Positions 50,106 to 60,309 of a DNA stretch of 64,000 bases are shown piece by piece. The DNA is taken from positions 1 to 64,000 of the forward strand of contig JAFSSM010000032.1 of assembly GCA_017451025.1 (NCBI GenBank), read 5' to 3'. Both the position numbers and the translations under genes were made by a program. Every line of letters begins with the position of its first letter. The stretch's first letter is position 1. Under the pieces are notes generated by a model, which saw only the letters and a program-made list of their open reading frames with translations, made no database searches and had not been told where the DNA came from. Source of the DNA: Synergistaceae bacterium (lineage in GTDB: Bacteria; Synergistota; Synergistia; Synergistales; Aminobacteriaceae).

Positions 50106-52739
50106 ATGCATTTAATCACTAGCCATCTCAATACAGATTTCGACTCTCTCGCGAGCATGATCGCCATTCAGAAGCTATATCCTGATGCCCTAATCTGCCC
50201 GCCAGGCTCTATGTCCCGCAAAGTCCGCGACTTCATGTCCAAACACGGCAGACAGTGGGCCGCAAAGATACTCAAGCCCAAAAAAATACCCCTCGACGAA
50301 GTTACCTTGATGGTCGTCGTGGATACCCGTTCTCGCTCACGCATCGGCCCCTTCGCCGCACTGGCAGGCCGCCAGGACGTTGCTGTTCACGTCTACGACC
50401 ACCACCCCCAGACTCCCGACGACATTCCGGCAGAAGAATTTGTGTATGAGCCGATCGGCGCGGCAACAACAATGATCCTCGAACACCTCCTCAACGAGCG
50501 CAAGGACATCACCCCCGAAGAAGCAACCCTCTTTGCACTGGGAATCTACGACGACACAGGAGCACTCACCTACGAGACCACAACCGAGCGCGACATTGCG
50601 GCGATAAGCTACCTGCGCGAACTCGGAGCAGACCTGTCCGGAATCTTGGCCCAAGTCGAAAATGATATGTCCCAGGACGACAGGATACTTCTTGACACAA
50701 TGGCAGAGAATGCCCGCGAAATTTACATCAACGGCGCAAAAGTCTATCTCACTTGGGCTGAGACGAAAGAGTATGTGCAGGGCCTCTCTGTGTTCGTGAA
50801 CAGGCTCAAGGAATATGTGGACTCTCACGTAACGATTGCCGTAGTCAACAATGGCGGCAAAAAGATAAACATCATAGCCCGAAGCGTTGAAGGGGTCCTG
50901 AACGTCAAAGAATTTCTCGCACCCTATGGAGGAAGCGGGCACTACCAGGCCGGAAGCGCAACGCTGGTTGACCGCGACGCAAAAGAACTCCTCGACGAGA
51001 TAGAAAGCCGTTTAGCCGGAGCAATTACCCCGATGGTAAAAGTCTCCGACATAATGACTTCACCAGTTATTGCTGTCGGAACTGATGCCAGAGTCGACGA
51101 GGGCTACCGCACAATGCTCCGTTTCGGCGTGAAATCCCTCCCGGTAATCAGCGAAGAGGGCGAAGTCGTCGGAATGATGACCCGCAAAGATCTCGACAAA
51201 GCTCACCTTCACGGCCTTGACCGCGCAAATATTTCCGACTTCATGACGCAGGGAATAATCAGCCTCAACGCAGAAGCATCGATTGACGAGGCTCACCGCA
51301 TGATGGCGACCTACGGCTTCGAGAAAATGCCCGTCCTCGACGACAACGGAAAACTCGTAGGAACACTTTCGCGGGCTGACTTGCTGAAGGCACTCTACCA
51401 TTCAGGACAGTACGCGGGCGAGGACACAGCACGTGATTCCACCGGGATGCTCTGGGTTGAGAACGTTGCGCACCTCATGGAGGAATCATTCAGCCTCAAG
51501 ACGTTATCGCTTCTCCGCAGGGTCGGAGCTAAGGCTCAGGAACTAGGAATGAAGGCATATCTTGTCGGCGGAACTGTCCGGGATATTTTGATGGGGGTCA
51601 GCAACACCGACATCGATATTTCAGTTGAGGGCGACGCTGAAAAGCTCGTAAGCTCGTGGGACGAGAAGGGATGCAAGGCAACTCTTCACGGACGCTACAA
51701 GACCGGCACAATCACCTTCCCTGACGGCGAGAAGGTAGATGTTGCGACGGCAAGGCGCGAGTTCTACGAGTACGCTGCGGCAACGCCGACGGTGCAGAAC
51801 AGCTCGTTGCGCCAGGATCTTGGCCGCAGGGATTTCACCGTTAATGCTATGTCAATTTCCCTGAGCGAGGATGACTGGGGTACATTGATGGACAATTTTG
51901 GAGGACGCGCTGACCTCAAGGACAAACAGCTAAAGATTCTGCACAACTTGAGTTTCGTGGAAGACCCTTCGCGTGTTCTGCGCGGCGTAAGATTGGAGCA
52001 AAGGCTCAACATGAAGTTCGAGGATAACACGCTCCGACTCCTTAAGAGTGCGGTTAGGGGCGGACTGCTTGAGCTGCTTTCGACGACAAGAATCCGTGCA
52101 GAACTTGAGCTTGACGCAAAAGAATCGGGTTTCCGGAAAATAGTGATGCGTATGCAGGAGTTAGGGGTATGGGAGTCGCTTTTTGCTGGAATGTACGTCA
52201 GTCCGGCAGCCTATCACCGCCTGAATATCCTTCAGCACTTCATGACGCAGATACGCCGGCACGGAATAGACTTCAAGGGGATGGAGTGGCTCGCAAAAAT
52301 GGCGGTAGTGTTCACGGACTCTAAGCCCGAAGTGAGATTCAGTGCTATGGACAGGATGAACCTCAACCCCAACGAGCGCGAACAGCTCACGAAATGCTTC
52401 CAGAGGTGGCCGGAAGTCGAGAAGTTCTGCTCCGGTAAAAAGGCCGTCAAGAACAGCGAGGCCTATTTGTTCTTCAAGGAGTACGGGCCTGTGCCGCTGG
52501 TGTACTGGCTGACCTGCTTAAAATCCCGCGAGGCCAGAAGGCTCATCATTGAACACATGGAGCTGTGGATGGGCTATAAGGGAGAACTTACGGGCAAAGA
52601 CCTTCAGGCTATGGGGCTCAAGGGTAAGACCATAGGCGACGCACTGAACACGATAAAGCTGGCGGTGATTGATGGTGAGATTAATAGCCGCGAAGATGAA
52701 GAGGAGTTTGTGCGTAACAAGATTTTGCCGCCGCTGTAA
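50106..52739 (+). CDS. DHH-CBS-CBS-tRNA nucleotidyltransferase (A-adding type)
   Basis: An 877-residue three-module protein. Residues 1-300 are a DHH/DHHA1 phosphoesterase with TDFDSLASM, VYDHHPQ and the closing GGSGHYQAGSA. Residues 310-430 are two CBS domains (VSDIMTSPVIAV, ISDFMTQGIISL). From about 470 it is a class II nucleotidyltransferase: YLVGGTVRDILMG, TDIDISVEG, GRRDFTVNAM and the RRG-like arginines. This architecture is known from Aquifex and other deep-branching bacteria, where the enzyme adds A to the tRNA CCA end with a separate CC-adding enzyme. The DHH part may degrade nanoRNA or cyclic dinucleotides; CBS domains suggest adenylate control. Confidence 0.93.
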   Translation: MHLITSHLNTDFDSLASMIAIQKLYPDALICPPGSMSRKVRDFMSKHGRQWAAKILKPKKIPLDEVTLMVVVDTRSRSRIGPFAALAGRQDVAVHVYDHHPQTPDDIPAEEFVYEPIGAATTMILEHLLNERKDITPEEATLFALGIYDDTGALTYETTTERDIAAISYLRELGADLSGILAQVENDMSQDDRILLDTMAENAREIYINGAKVYLTWAETKEYVQGLSVFVNRLKEYVDSHVTIAVVNNGGKKINIIARSVEGVLNVKEFLAPYGGSGHYQAGSATLVDRDAKELLDEIESRLAGAITPMVKVSDIMTSPVIAVGTDARVDEGYRTMLRFGVKSLPVISEEGEVVGMMTRKDLDKAHLHGLDRANISDFMTQGIISLNAEASIDEAHRMMATYGFEKMPVLDDNGKLVGTLSRADLLKALYHSGQYAGEDTARDSTGMLWVENVAHLMEESFSLKTLSLLRRVGAKAQELGMKAYLVGGTVRDILMGVSNTDIDISVEGDAEKLVSSWDEKGCKATLHGRYKTGTITFPDGEKVDVATARREFYEYAAATPTVQNSSLRQDLGRRDFTVNAMSISLSEDDWGTLMDNFGGRADLKDKQLKILHNLSFVEDPSRVLRGVRLEQRLNMKFEDNTLRLLKSAVRGGLLELLSTTRIRAELELDAKESGFRKIVMRMQELGVWESLFAGMYVSPAAYHRLNILQHFMTQIRRHGIDFKGMEWLAKMAVVFTDSKPEVRFSAMDRMNLNPNEREQLTKCFQRWPEVEKFCSGKKAVKNSEAYLFFKEYGPVPLVYWLTCLKSREARRLIIEHMELWMGYKGELTGKDLQAMGLKGKTIGDALNTIKLAVIDGEINSREDEEEFVRNKILPPL

Positions 52740-52794
52740 ATATCCGGAGCACACAGGGGAGCAGGTAGAACCGGCACAAGGGGAAAGCTCCCCT

Positions 52795-54003
52795 TCATTC
52801 CGAACTCCATAACGGGACAAAATCACGTTTAGGCATCTTCAGCTTCTCCTTAATGGAGGCTATGTGCTTTTTCTCTTCAGGACTAGTCGGGGTCAGACGC
52901 TTTCCTGCCGCAGAACGCAGTGCAGTAATAGATTTACTTGAGAGCCTGAACATCCTCAGGAGAATATTCACGCTGAAACAGCATGTTGAAGTAATCGCTG
53001 AAAATTTTTGTCTCAACGTGAGTCTCCGTAGGTCTCTGAACATGCCACGTAATCAACATTTTTCCCAGCACGCTTAGCTCAATAATGTGCGCTTTATTCT
53101 TGCTGAGGCCTGGCTTCTCTCCGCGCTTGGTGATGAACTGCCCGTCAGGATAGCAGTGTTCATACGCCTTCTTCAGTTCCAGAACCTTTTTGTCGTTGCT
53201 GCGTAAATCTCTGGCCTTTACAGTATTTTGCGAGTTCGTTGACAGGCTGATTGTGTCAGTCTCTCCACCGTTATCTATCTCGTAGAACCTGAACAAGATA
53301 TACCCTTCTCCGGATTTTTTGACCGTCTCGCTGTTGCCGAATATCGTAGTCAATGACTGGCACCCATTTACCACACTCAAGTTCTCTACGTGAAGGTTAT
53401 TACCATCGAGTTTTAGTGATGAGCATGTTGCTGTAATACCGTTGTACAGAAAAAAGAACTCACGCGGATGTTTCTTGAGCGACAGGGCTATTTCTTTGTT
53501 GACTTTGACCCTGTCCCCCAGAGACTGCCTGACATTTCTACGGAACAATGAGCCGTCCTGAATGCCTGGTATATTCAGGCACTCCCGCAGGGAAATAACC
53601 GCAATAACTGTCCTTTTCCCGGCAATTTCAACATGCATAAACATTCCTGGTTCAAGCGAAAAGTAGTGATTTATGCTTGCTCCTGTGCTGCTTACCGCTT
53701 CCATGTATCTGTTCTCGAGACCTTTAGCATCAATCACTGAGAGTGCAGCGTTCAATGTGTCATCGTTGGACATCTCCTGACGGTAACGTTCTGCATCTTT
53801 CTCTGCATATTTGGTGAGGCTCGAAGTCAATACCCGAATCAATCTTTGCCTTCTGCGTAAATTTGCCCTGAATGATAGATCGTCGTAATTGATATACACA
53901 GCATCGATCTGTTGGTCGTCTGCTCCGTCAGTTACACAGTCCTAGCGTCGAAAGGGTCAAGCCCGTAAATATTCCGCAAGTACCACGCTACGAATCTCTG
54001 CAA
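52795..54003 (-). pseudogene. AIPR-family abortive infection protein, frameshifted at both ends
   Basis: The long middle frame (52934-53899) matches AIPR proteins: LFRRNVRQSLGDRVKVN, FFFLYNGITATC, NLSVVNGCQSLTTI. Upstream in another frame, from a TTG at 54003 with AGGAG overlapping the previous stop, lies QRFVAWYLRNIYGLDPFDAR; it joins through a shift near 53943 to VTDGADDQQIDAVYIN, the typical AIPR N-terminus. At 52934 a second shift leads into 46 more residues ending WSSE at 52795. With two breaks the gene is probably inactive unless both are sequencing errors. AIPR proteins act in phage defence next to restriction systems. Confidence 0.78.
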
Positions 54004-54011
54004 AAATTCTC

Positions 54012-55370
54012 CTAGTTCCTCAGGCTATGTATAGGTGCAGGGATTCTTCCGCCCCTCGCAATAAATTCCTCGCTTCCTGCACCGTTCACACTCATCACAG
54101 GAGCATTCCCGAGCAGTCCGCCAAATTCCACGCTATCCCCTACCTTTTTTCCAGGAGCAGGAATTATTCTCACCGCCGTAGTCTTGTTGTTGATGACACC
54201 TATTGCTGCCTCGTCCGCAATTATTGCGCTTATCGTTTCAGCGCTGGTGTCGCCAGGAACAGCTATCATGTCCAGCCCGACAGAACACACACACGTCATA
54301 GCCTCCAGCTTCTCGATGTTCAGAACACCAGCCTTCACTGCCGCAATCATCCCTTCATCCTCGCTCACCGGGATAAACGCTCCGGAGAGTCCTCCTACAT
54401 GCCCTGAGGCCATAACTCCGCCCTTCTTCACAGCATCATTCAGCAGGGCAAGCGCGGCAGTTGTTCCGTGAGTCCCGCAGGTCTCAAGCCCCATTGCTTC
54501 GAGAATACGGGCTACACTGTCTCCTTTTGCGGGTGTCGGTGCAAGCGACAAGTCAACTATCCCAAACGGTACACCGAGTCTCTCCGACGCGGCATTCGCC
54601 ACAATCTGGCCCATTCGCGTAATCCGGAAGGCTGTACGTTTCACAGTCTCAGCTACAACATCGAAACTCTCGCCCTTCACTTCCTGCAATGCACGCCACA
54701 CAACGCCAGGCCCGGACACACCGACGTTGATTACGCATTCAGGCTCGCCGGCTCCGTGAAATGCTCCGGCCATAAACGGGTTATCCTCCACTGCGTTGGC
54801 GAACACTACCAGTTTCGCACAGCCGAGTCCCTCCTGAGAAGCTGTCCTGTAGGCGGTCTGCTTGATGATCCTTCCCATAAGGGCGACTGCGTCCATATTG
54901 ATACCGGCCTTCGTAGTCGCTACGTTGACGCTCGAACACACAAGCTCTGTTGACGAAAGAGTTTCGGGTATTGAGGCTATAAGCCTGCGGTCAGAATTTG
55001 TGAAGCCCTTGTGAACCAGAGCAGAGAACCCGCCGATGAAATTCACTCCGCATTCTTTTGCGGCACTGTCGAGGGCTTGGCCGATAACCGAATAATCTTC
55101 ACTCTCGCATGATGCGGCTGCCTGTGCAACCGGTGTTACTGAGATTCTCTTGTTGATGATTGGGATTCCGTATTCGCGCTCGATTTGCTCTCCTGTCTCG
55201 ACGAGGTGCTCTGCCTTCCTGCAAACCTTGTCGTGAATCTTCCGTGCACATTTCGTGATGTCCGAGTCTGCGCAGTCATAGAGAGAAATTCCGAGTGTGA
55301 TGGTGCGAATGTCCAGGTGCTGGTGGTCAATCATGCTGACCGTCTGCATTATGTCGCTTATGTTCAGCAT
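54012..55370 (-). CDS. PFL-like protein (UPF0210/DUF711)
   Basis: A 452-residue protein of the DUF711 family, which has a fold related to pyruvate formate-lyase. The N-terminal [30 protein letters not shown] and [28 protein letters not shown] stretches are typical. The function is unknown. It is 3 nt after a 89-residue ACT-domain gene; the pair is conserved in many anaerobes, so the ACT protein may sense an amino acid for it. Confidence 0.93.
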   Translation of the reverse strand: MLNISDIMQTVSMIDHQHLDIRTITLGISLYDCADSDITKCARKIHDKVCRKAEHLVETGEQIEREYGIPIINKRISVTPVAQAAASCESEDYSVIGQALDSAAKECGVNFIGGFSALVHKGFTNSDRRLIASIPETLSSTELVCSSVNVATTKAGINMDAVALMGRIIKQTAYRTASQEGLGCAKLVVFANAVEDNPFMAGAFHGAGEPECVINVGVSGPGVVWRALQEVKGESFDVVAETVKRTAFRITRMGQIVANAASERLGVPFGIVDLSLAPTPAKGDSVARILEAMGLETCGTHGTTAALALLNDAVKKGGVMASGHVGGLSGAFIPVSEDEGMIAAVKAGVLNIEKLEAMTCVCSVGLDMIAVPGDTSAETISAIIADEAAIGVINNKTTAVRIIPAPGKKVGDSVEFGGLLGNAPVMSVNGAGSEEFIARGGRIPAPIHSLRN

Positions 55371-55373
55371 GAT

Positions 55374-55643
55374 TTACACCCTGTGCATCGCCGTGAAGAT
55401 GTCCTCACGCTGAATGTGTATCACTAAGTTTCCGGCCTCTCCCTTGCGGATAACTGCGTCGCGGATTTCGTCGAAAGTGTGTGATGATGTTGCTGTGTCG
55501 ACGAGAAGGGTCATCGTGAAAATTCCTTCCATTACGGTCTGGTTGAGGTCGAGGATATTCACGCCTAAGTCAGATAACAGGGTGCAGACATCGGCAATGA
55601 TTCCGACTCTGTCCTGCGCAGAAACGGTCATAATAGCTTTCAT
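55374..55643 (-). CDS. ACT-domain protein (UPF0237)
   Basis: An 89-residue single ACT domain: AIMTVSAQDRVGIIADVCTLL, then VNILDLNQTVMEGIFTMTLLVD. Such domains bind amino acids as regulators. AGGAG and an extended -10 (55672-55680) precede it. It is the first gene of a two-gene unit with the DUF711 protein. Confidence 0.95.
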   Translation of the reverse strand: MKAIMTVSAQDRVGIIADVCTLLSDLGVNILDLNQTVMEGIFTMTLLVDTATSSHTFDEIRDAVIRKGEAGNLVIHIQREDIFTAMHRV

Positions 55644-55671
55644 AATTAATTCTCCTTTGTGAAATGCTGAA

Positions 55672-55680
55672 AGTATAGCA
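55672..55680 (-). promoter_or_regulatory. Extended -10 promoter of the ACT-DUF711 operon
   Basis: TGCTATACT on the minus strand, 29 bp before the ATG at 55643. It lies just after the stop of the CDF transporter gene. Confidence 0.6.
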
Positions 55681-55685
55681 CCAGC

Positions 55686-56795
55686 TCAATCCGAAAAGTC
55701 CGAATCAAGCTGAACAGTAACAGCATACTCCGGGTAAAGTGCCTTCACAGCCTCGAGGACTTTGCTGTGTACTTCCTGAGTGTCCGTAGCGGCAAAATCA
55801 ATCACTATGTCGAAGCGTATTATCTTCTCCTGAACATCACAGTAGAACCCGTGAATCTGAAGCACATACTCCTGCGACATTACGGCTCTGGTTACAGCAC
55901 TGCGAATATCCTTCACCTCATCGTCGCCGGTGTTGCGGGAATATACACCTATTGCCGCGAGTGCAACATGATGCTTCGTGAATACCTTGTGCGCAATTTC
56001 ACGGCTCACCGTGTCAATCTTGTCCGCTGTCCACGTGTCTGGTATCTCAATGTGCACAGACCCCATCAATCGATCCGGGCCGTAATTCGTGAGGATGAGG
56101 TCATAAGCTCCGAAGACTCCGTCAGTTTCGCAGATAGTCTCCTTAATGGCCGTTGATATTTCGCTCTCTACGCGCTCACCGAGAATTTTGCTTGTGGTCT
56201 CCCTGAACATGTCGATACCTGCCTTGATGATAATGATTGAGATGAATGCTCCGAGCCATGCCTCGAGGTTCACACCGAGTCCCAAGAACACGAACGCTCC
56301 GATAAGGGTTGTAGCCGAGACCGCCGAATCCATCAATGCATCTTGACCTGAGTCCTTGAGGGCATCAGAGGATAACGAGCTGCCCTTGCTGCTGACGTAC
56401 CGGCCAAGCACAAATTTCACGATTACACCTGCCGCAACAACAACGAGAGTCGCGATCGAGTATTCCGGTTCTTCCGGAGTGATGAGCTTCTTCACCGACT
56501 CGATGAGTGCCGTAATTCCTGCGTAGAGCACGATTGCGGAAATTACTTCTGCTGTGATGTACTCGACGCGTCCGTGCCCGTAAGGGTGAGTCTTGTCTGC
56601 GGGGCGGCCTGCTAACTTTGTGCCGATAACTGTGATAACGGATGACAGGACATCGCTGGCGTTGTTGAGAGCGTCAATCATAATGGCGACCGAATTAGCC
56701 AGCATACCGACGACGAACTTGAAGCCTGCAAGAATGATGTTAGTGATGATGCCGATGAAGCTGACACGAATAATCTGCTGTTCCCTATATTCCAA
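55686..56795 (-). CDS. Cation diffusion facilitator (CDF) metal exporter
   Basis: A 369-residue CDF protein with six transmembrane helices. Metal-site motifs are ALNNASDVLSS in helix 2 (N-x-x-x-D; the first position is Asn where most Zn carriers have His or Asp) and DSAVSATTLIG in helix 5. Helix 2 ends in GRPADKTHPYGHGRVEYI, typical of the family. The C-terminal cytoplasmic ZT-dimer domain follows from about 215, with an extra segment to the end. The Asn change suggests a Mn or Fe rather than Zn substrate, but this is only inference. Confidence 0.93.
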   Translation of the reverse strand: MEYREQQIIRVSFIGIITNIILAGFKFVVGMLANSVAIMIDALNNASDVLSSVITVIGTKLAGRPADKTHPYGHGRVEYITAEVISAIVLYAGITALIESVKKLITPEEPEYSIATLVVVAAGVIVKFVLGRYVSSKGSSLSSDALKDSGQDALMDSAVSATTLIGAFVFLGLGVNLEAWLGAFISIIIIKAGIDMFRETTSKILGERVESEISTAIKETICETDGVFGAYDLILTNYGPDRLMGSVHIEIPDTWTADKIDTVSREIAHKVFTKHHVALAAIGVYSRNTGDDEVKDIRSAVTRAVMSQEYVLQIHGFYCDVQEKIIRFDIVIDFAATDTQEVHSKVLEAVKALYPEYAVTVQLDSDFSD

Positions 56796-56858
56796 AGTTT
56801 ACCCCTCCTTGTGAAACATTAAGCAGAAAGTATATCATTGAATAAGAGGTGATTAGAG

Positions 56859-58082
56859 ATGTATGCAGATAAAGTTATTGAGCAGGTAATAGGCTGGAGG
56901 CGGGACATTCACGCACACCCCGAACTGAGCAAGCATGAGGAACGCACTGCCTCACTTGTTGCAGGAGTGCTTGAAGGTTTAGGGCTTGAGGTCCGGCGCA
57001 ATGTAGGCGGTAATGGAGTAGTGGGGCTGTTGAAGGGTCTCAGGCGTGGCTCCCACCCGCCCGCCCCCGCCACGCCTGAGACAAGGGGAGATTTAGGGGG
57101 GTCGATTAAATACAAAACTGTCGGACTACGTGCAGACATGGACGCTCTGCCACTGAATGAGGATACCGGACTCCCGTTCGCAAGCCAGACTCCCGGGGTG
57201 ATGCACGCCTGCGGACATGATGCACACACCGCAATGCTCTTAGGTACTGCGTGTGTCTTGGCCGGAATGCGCGACGAGTTAAAGGGCAACGTGAAATTCA
57301 TCTTTCAGCCAGCAGAGGAACTTAACCCTGAGGGCGGAGCACCCGGAATGATTCGTGAGGGTGTGCTTGATGATGTTGAGGGAATGTTCGCGCTTCACGT
57401 GTGGCCTGCCTGCGAGACAGGAAAGATAGCGATACGTTCGGGTTCCGTTATGGCTGCTTCGGACAGAATTTTTCTGACGGTGAGGGGAAGGAGTGCACAC
57501 GGATCTAGGCCGGATCAGGGAGTTGACGCAATAGTTATTGCCGCAAACGTTATCACTGGCCTGCAGAGCATAATATCTCGCTCAGTTTCGCCGCTGGACT
57601 CTGCCGTCGTTACTATCGGGACGATTCACGGAGGCTACCGCTACAACGTGATACCTGACTGCGTGAAACTTGAGGGAACTGTGAGAACGCTGAATCCCTC
57701 AGTTCAGGACAGGATGCCCGAAATGATTACGAGGACTGCCAGGGGAATCGCTGAGGCAATGGGCGGGACGTGCGAGGTTGAGTATGTTCGCGGCTATCCT
57801 CCGCTGGTGAATGACGCAGAGCTTGCCGGTGCTGCGCGTGAGGCTGTGAAGGACAGCATGGAGGTAATTATCCCTGAACAGCCGGATTTGACGGCGGAGG
57901 ACTTTGCGTTTTTCGCGCGTGAACGTCCTGCGGTGATGGCGTGGCTTGGGTGCCGTGCTGAAGGTATGCCGCTTGAGGGTGCTCCTATGCTGCACAACAC
58001 TAAATTCTGCCCTGACGAGGGATGTTTTGCGTACGGGATAGAGTATTTCGTGAGGAGTGCTTTAGCTTTCCTGAACAAGTAA
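56859..58082 (+). CDS. M20-family amidohydrolase/peptidase with an in-frame palindromic insertion
   Basis: A 407-residue metallohydrolase of the M20D group (IAA-amino acid/N-acyl amino acid hydrolases). Metal and active-site motifs are MHACGHDAHTAMLLG, QPAEELNPEGGAPGMI, and the late MLHNTKF. Between VVGLLKG and VGLRADMDALPL, where relatives have only a few residues, about 25 extra residues (about 60-85) are encoded by a 46-nt palindrome plus G-rich sequence (57036-57112). The frame is preserved, and the insert lies in a loop before the first strand of the core, so the enzyme may still fold. Confidence 0.9.
   Translation: MYADKVIEQVIGWRRDIHAHPELSKHEERTASLVAGVLEGLGLEVRRNVGGNGVVGLLKGLRRGSHPPAPATPETRGDLGGSIKYKTVGLRADMDALPLNEDTGLPFASQTPGVMHACGHDAHTAMLLGTACVLAGMRDELKGNVKFIFQPAEELNPEGGAPGMIREGVLDDVEGMFALHVWPACETGKIAIRSGSVMAASDRIFLTVRGRSAHGSRPDQGVDAIVIAANVITGLQSIISRSVSPLDSAVVTIGTIHGGYRYNVIPDCVKLEGTVRTLNPSVQDRMPEMITRTARGIAEAMGGTCEVEYVRGYPPLVNDAELAGAAREAVKDSMEVIIPEQPDLTAEDFAFFARERPAVMAWLGCRAEGMPLEGAPMLHNTKFCPDEGCFAYGIEYFVRSALAFLNK
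57037..57082. repeat. Palindromic element inside the M20 hydrolase gene
   Basis: Perfect 14-bp inverted arms GTCTCAGGCGTGGC (57037-57050) and GCCACGCCTGAGAC (57069-57082) around an 18-nt C-rich loop. It is followed by G-rich sequence up to about 57112 that also has no counterpart in typical family members. It is much more GC-rich than the gene around it. No second copy was noticed in the window. Confidence 0.85.
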
Positions 58083-58113
58083 AGCATGTTTACAGAGAGA
58101 GCCTTACCTGAAG

Positions 58114-58145
58114 AAAAAAGCCCCATCGCATCACAGCGGCGGGGC
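58114..58145 (-). terminator. Terminator at the end of the alpha-galactoside operon
   Basis: Minus-strand hairpin GCCCCGCCGC / GCGATGGGGC followed by six T. It may also serve the convergent M20 gene on the plus strand, where the T-run is poor. Confidence 0.85.
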
Positions 58146-58158
58146 CTTCGTCTTCCTG

Positions 58159-60309
58159 TTACACCCTCTCAAGCCGGAACGTGAACGCCTCGCAATCTCC
58201 CTTAGGCATCTCCAGCGGAAGCCCCGCATCCATCAGCGCATCAGAAGGATAAATTTTTCCTGTCCCGATGTCCCTGTAGAACGTCCCGCCCGACAGTCCC
58301 CGAAGCACTACATACACCAGCGGCATATTTCCGTGATTGTAGGGTATCACTGCATTAACTAGTGCCTTGCTACCGTTCCTCGAGACATATTCCCACGCAC
58401 AATAACTCTCCTCAAACGGATTGCTCAGCCGGTAATACATTCCTTCGGTGATAATTTCCCGGTCTGTCCTGTACTGCAAGACCTGACCCGCAATTTCACG
58501 CCTCTCCTCTTCCGTCAGCGTTAAGGGGTTAAGCTCATACCCGAACCCTCCGGCCATCGAGACAGTGTAACGCGTCTTCAGCGGGGTAGTCCTTCCGGTC
58601 TGGTGGTTAGGGCACGTCGATACATGTGCGGCAATTGTGCTCACAGGATACCCGAACGACGTACCATAGTGTATGTTCATTCTGTCCAGAGCGTCGGTGT
58701 TGTCGCTGCACCATATCTGCGGAGTGTAGTAGAGCATTCCCGCGTCGAAACGTCCGCCTCCTCCTGCACAGCCCTCAATAAGAACTTCAGGATACTTTTC
58801 GTGAAGCCTCTCCAGAACCTCGTAAAGCCCGAGCATGTAGTCGTACATCACTTTTCCCTGACTGTCCGAAGTTCGCGAGTACACCGCCGCTATCGACCGG
58901 TTATAGTCCCACTTGAGATATTCTATATTTCCCTGAGAGAGAATACCCGCAATAGCACCATACACATATTCACGGACTTCACGCCTCGACATGTCAAGCA
59001 CTAACTGATTACGGCCAAGTACAGGCCGCTCGTGCGGAACTGTCATTGCCCAATCAGGATGTGCACGGAATAAATCGCTGTCCTCGCTTATCATCTCAGG
59101 CTCAACCCAAAGCCCGAACTTCAGGCCGAGCGAGTTCACGTCCCTCACCAGTTCACCGAGAGTGCACCCCAATTTCGCCTCATCTGCAGTCCAATCACCG
59201 AGTGCCCTGTTGTCGTCGTTGCGGTTCATGAACCATCCGTCATCGAGCACCAGCATATCGACGCCTAAGCCTTTTGCGCTCTGTGCAACCTCCAGAATCT
59301 TCCTGCCGTCAAAGTTGAAGTACAATGCTTCCCAAGTGTTAAGGACTATCGGACTTGGCCGGGTGTCCCTGCATACATTCTCCCTTATACAGGCGTGGTA
59401 ATTATGGCTGAGTTTTCCGAGCCCCTCACTGCTGAAAGTCATAATCACTTCCGGCCCGGCTAGTTCCTCTCCTGGCTTCAGAGGATACGCGAACTTTTCT
59501 TGAGCAAGCCCCATCATAAGGCGAGTCTGGCTGTACTGGTCAAGCTCCGCCTCAGCAAGAAATCCGCCGCTGTACACAAACTGCATTCCCCAGCACCGTC
59601 CGGCAGTCTCCGTTGCGTCATGGTCCGCCAGAATCACGAACGGGTTGAACTGGTGCGAGGACATCCCCCGGCGGCTTCCGACCGTGAATTGTCCGTGAGA
59701 GAGACTCTGACGCTGAAACTGCCTCTCCATTGTGTGGCGGCCCTGAAACGTAATCAGGTCGAATTTCCCGTGCGTGAAGTCCAGACAGGAACTAGCCAGC
59801 TTCATCACCGTAACAGGCTTGCTGCCGTCATTCCTGACTATTACGCTCCGTGTGATTATGTCCTTCTCCGGCAAAACTCCGTACAGCAGCTTCACCGTCA
59901 GGCCGATACGCTTATCCTCAAGAGTTATCGCGAGTGTCTGTGCATCTTCCGCGTGAACAGCAGGAAGTCCCTTGAGCGAATACTTGCCTTCCAGAATCTC
60001 GAAGCCCTTGTAGTGCAGAACTACACCGTAAATTCCTTCCGAGTCCCTCACTATGAGTCCTGGAGTACGGTAATCTCCTGTTCCCTGAGTCGGAAATTCC
60101 TGCGGCAGAACATCAAGCGAGTATGTCCTGTCAGGTGTCGGGTTGCCGGAAAATCCCCTGTCCATGAACTTCAAGCCCCAGCTGGTTACGCCTTCAGTCC
60201 GTCTCCCATAATACAGGTGAAGCAGACAACCGAAGCTGTCTGCCTGCATCTGATACGTACTATTCTTTGTGTTAAGGGTGAATATCCCTTTATCGTGCGT
60301 TATCGCCAA
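58159..60309 (-). CDS. Alpha-galactosidase, GH36
   Basis: A 716-residue GH36 enzyme that removes terminal alpha-galactose, for instance from raffinose-type sugars. Nucleophile D468 is in YLKWDYNR, acid/base D536 in IWCSDNTDA, with the family motifs VLDDGWF, WVEPEMISEDSDLF and EGCAGGGGRFD. There is no signal peptide, so the enzyme is cytoplasmic and acts on imported oligosaccharides. It starts with TTG directly after the permease stop. It is the last gene of the ABC transporter operon. Confidence 0.95.
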   Translation of the reverse strand: MAITHDKGIFTLNTKNSTYQMQADSFGCLLHLYYGRRTEGVTSWGLKFMDRGFSGNPTPDRTYSLDVLPQEFPTQGTGDYRTPGLIVRDSEGIYGVVLHYKGFEILEGKYSLKGLPAVHAEDAQTLAITLEDKRIGLTVKLLYGVLPEKDIITRSVIVRNDGSKPVTVMKLASSCLDFTHGKFDLITFQGRHTMERQFQRQSLSHGQFTVGSRRGMSSHQFNPFVILADHDATETAGRCWGMQFVYSGGFLAEAELDQYSQTRLMMGLAQEKFAYPLKPGEELAGPEVIMTFSSEGLGKLSHNYHACIRENVCRDTRPSPIVLNTWEALYFNFDGRKILEVAQSAKGLGVDMLVLDDGWFMNRNDDNRALGDWTADEAKLGCTLGELVRDVNSLGLKFGLWVEPEMISEDSDLFRAHPDWAMTVPHERPVLGRNQLVLDMSRREVREYVYGAIAGILSQGNIEYLKWDYNRSIAAVYSRTSDSQGKVMYDYMLGLYEVLERLHEKYPEVLIEGCAGGGGRFDAGMLYYTPQIWCSDNTDALDRMNIHYGTSFGYPVSTIAAHVSTCPNHQTGRTTPLKTRYTVSMAGGFGYELNPLTLTEEERREIAGQVLQYRTDREIITEGMYYRLSNPFEESYCAWEYVSRNGSKALVNAVIPYNHGNMPLVYVVLRGLSGGTFYRDIGTGKIYPSDALMDAGLPLEMPKGDCEAFTFRLERV

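Noticed and set aside
52795-53043. An independent 82-codon gene after the AIPR frame
   Set aside because: It continues the AIPR protein in another frame and has no RBS or start of its own.
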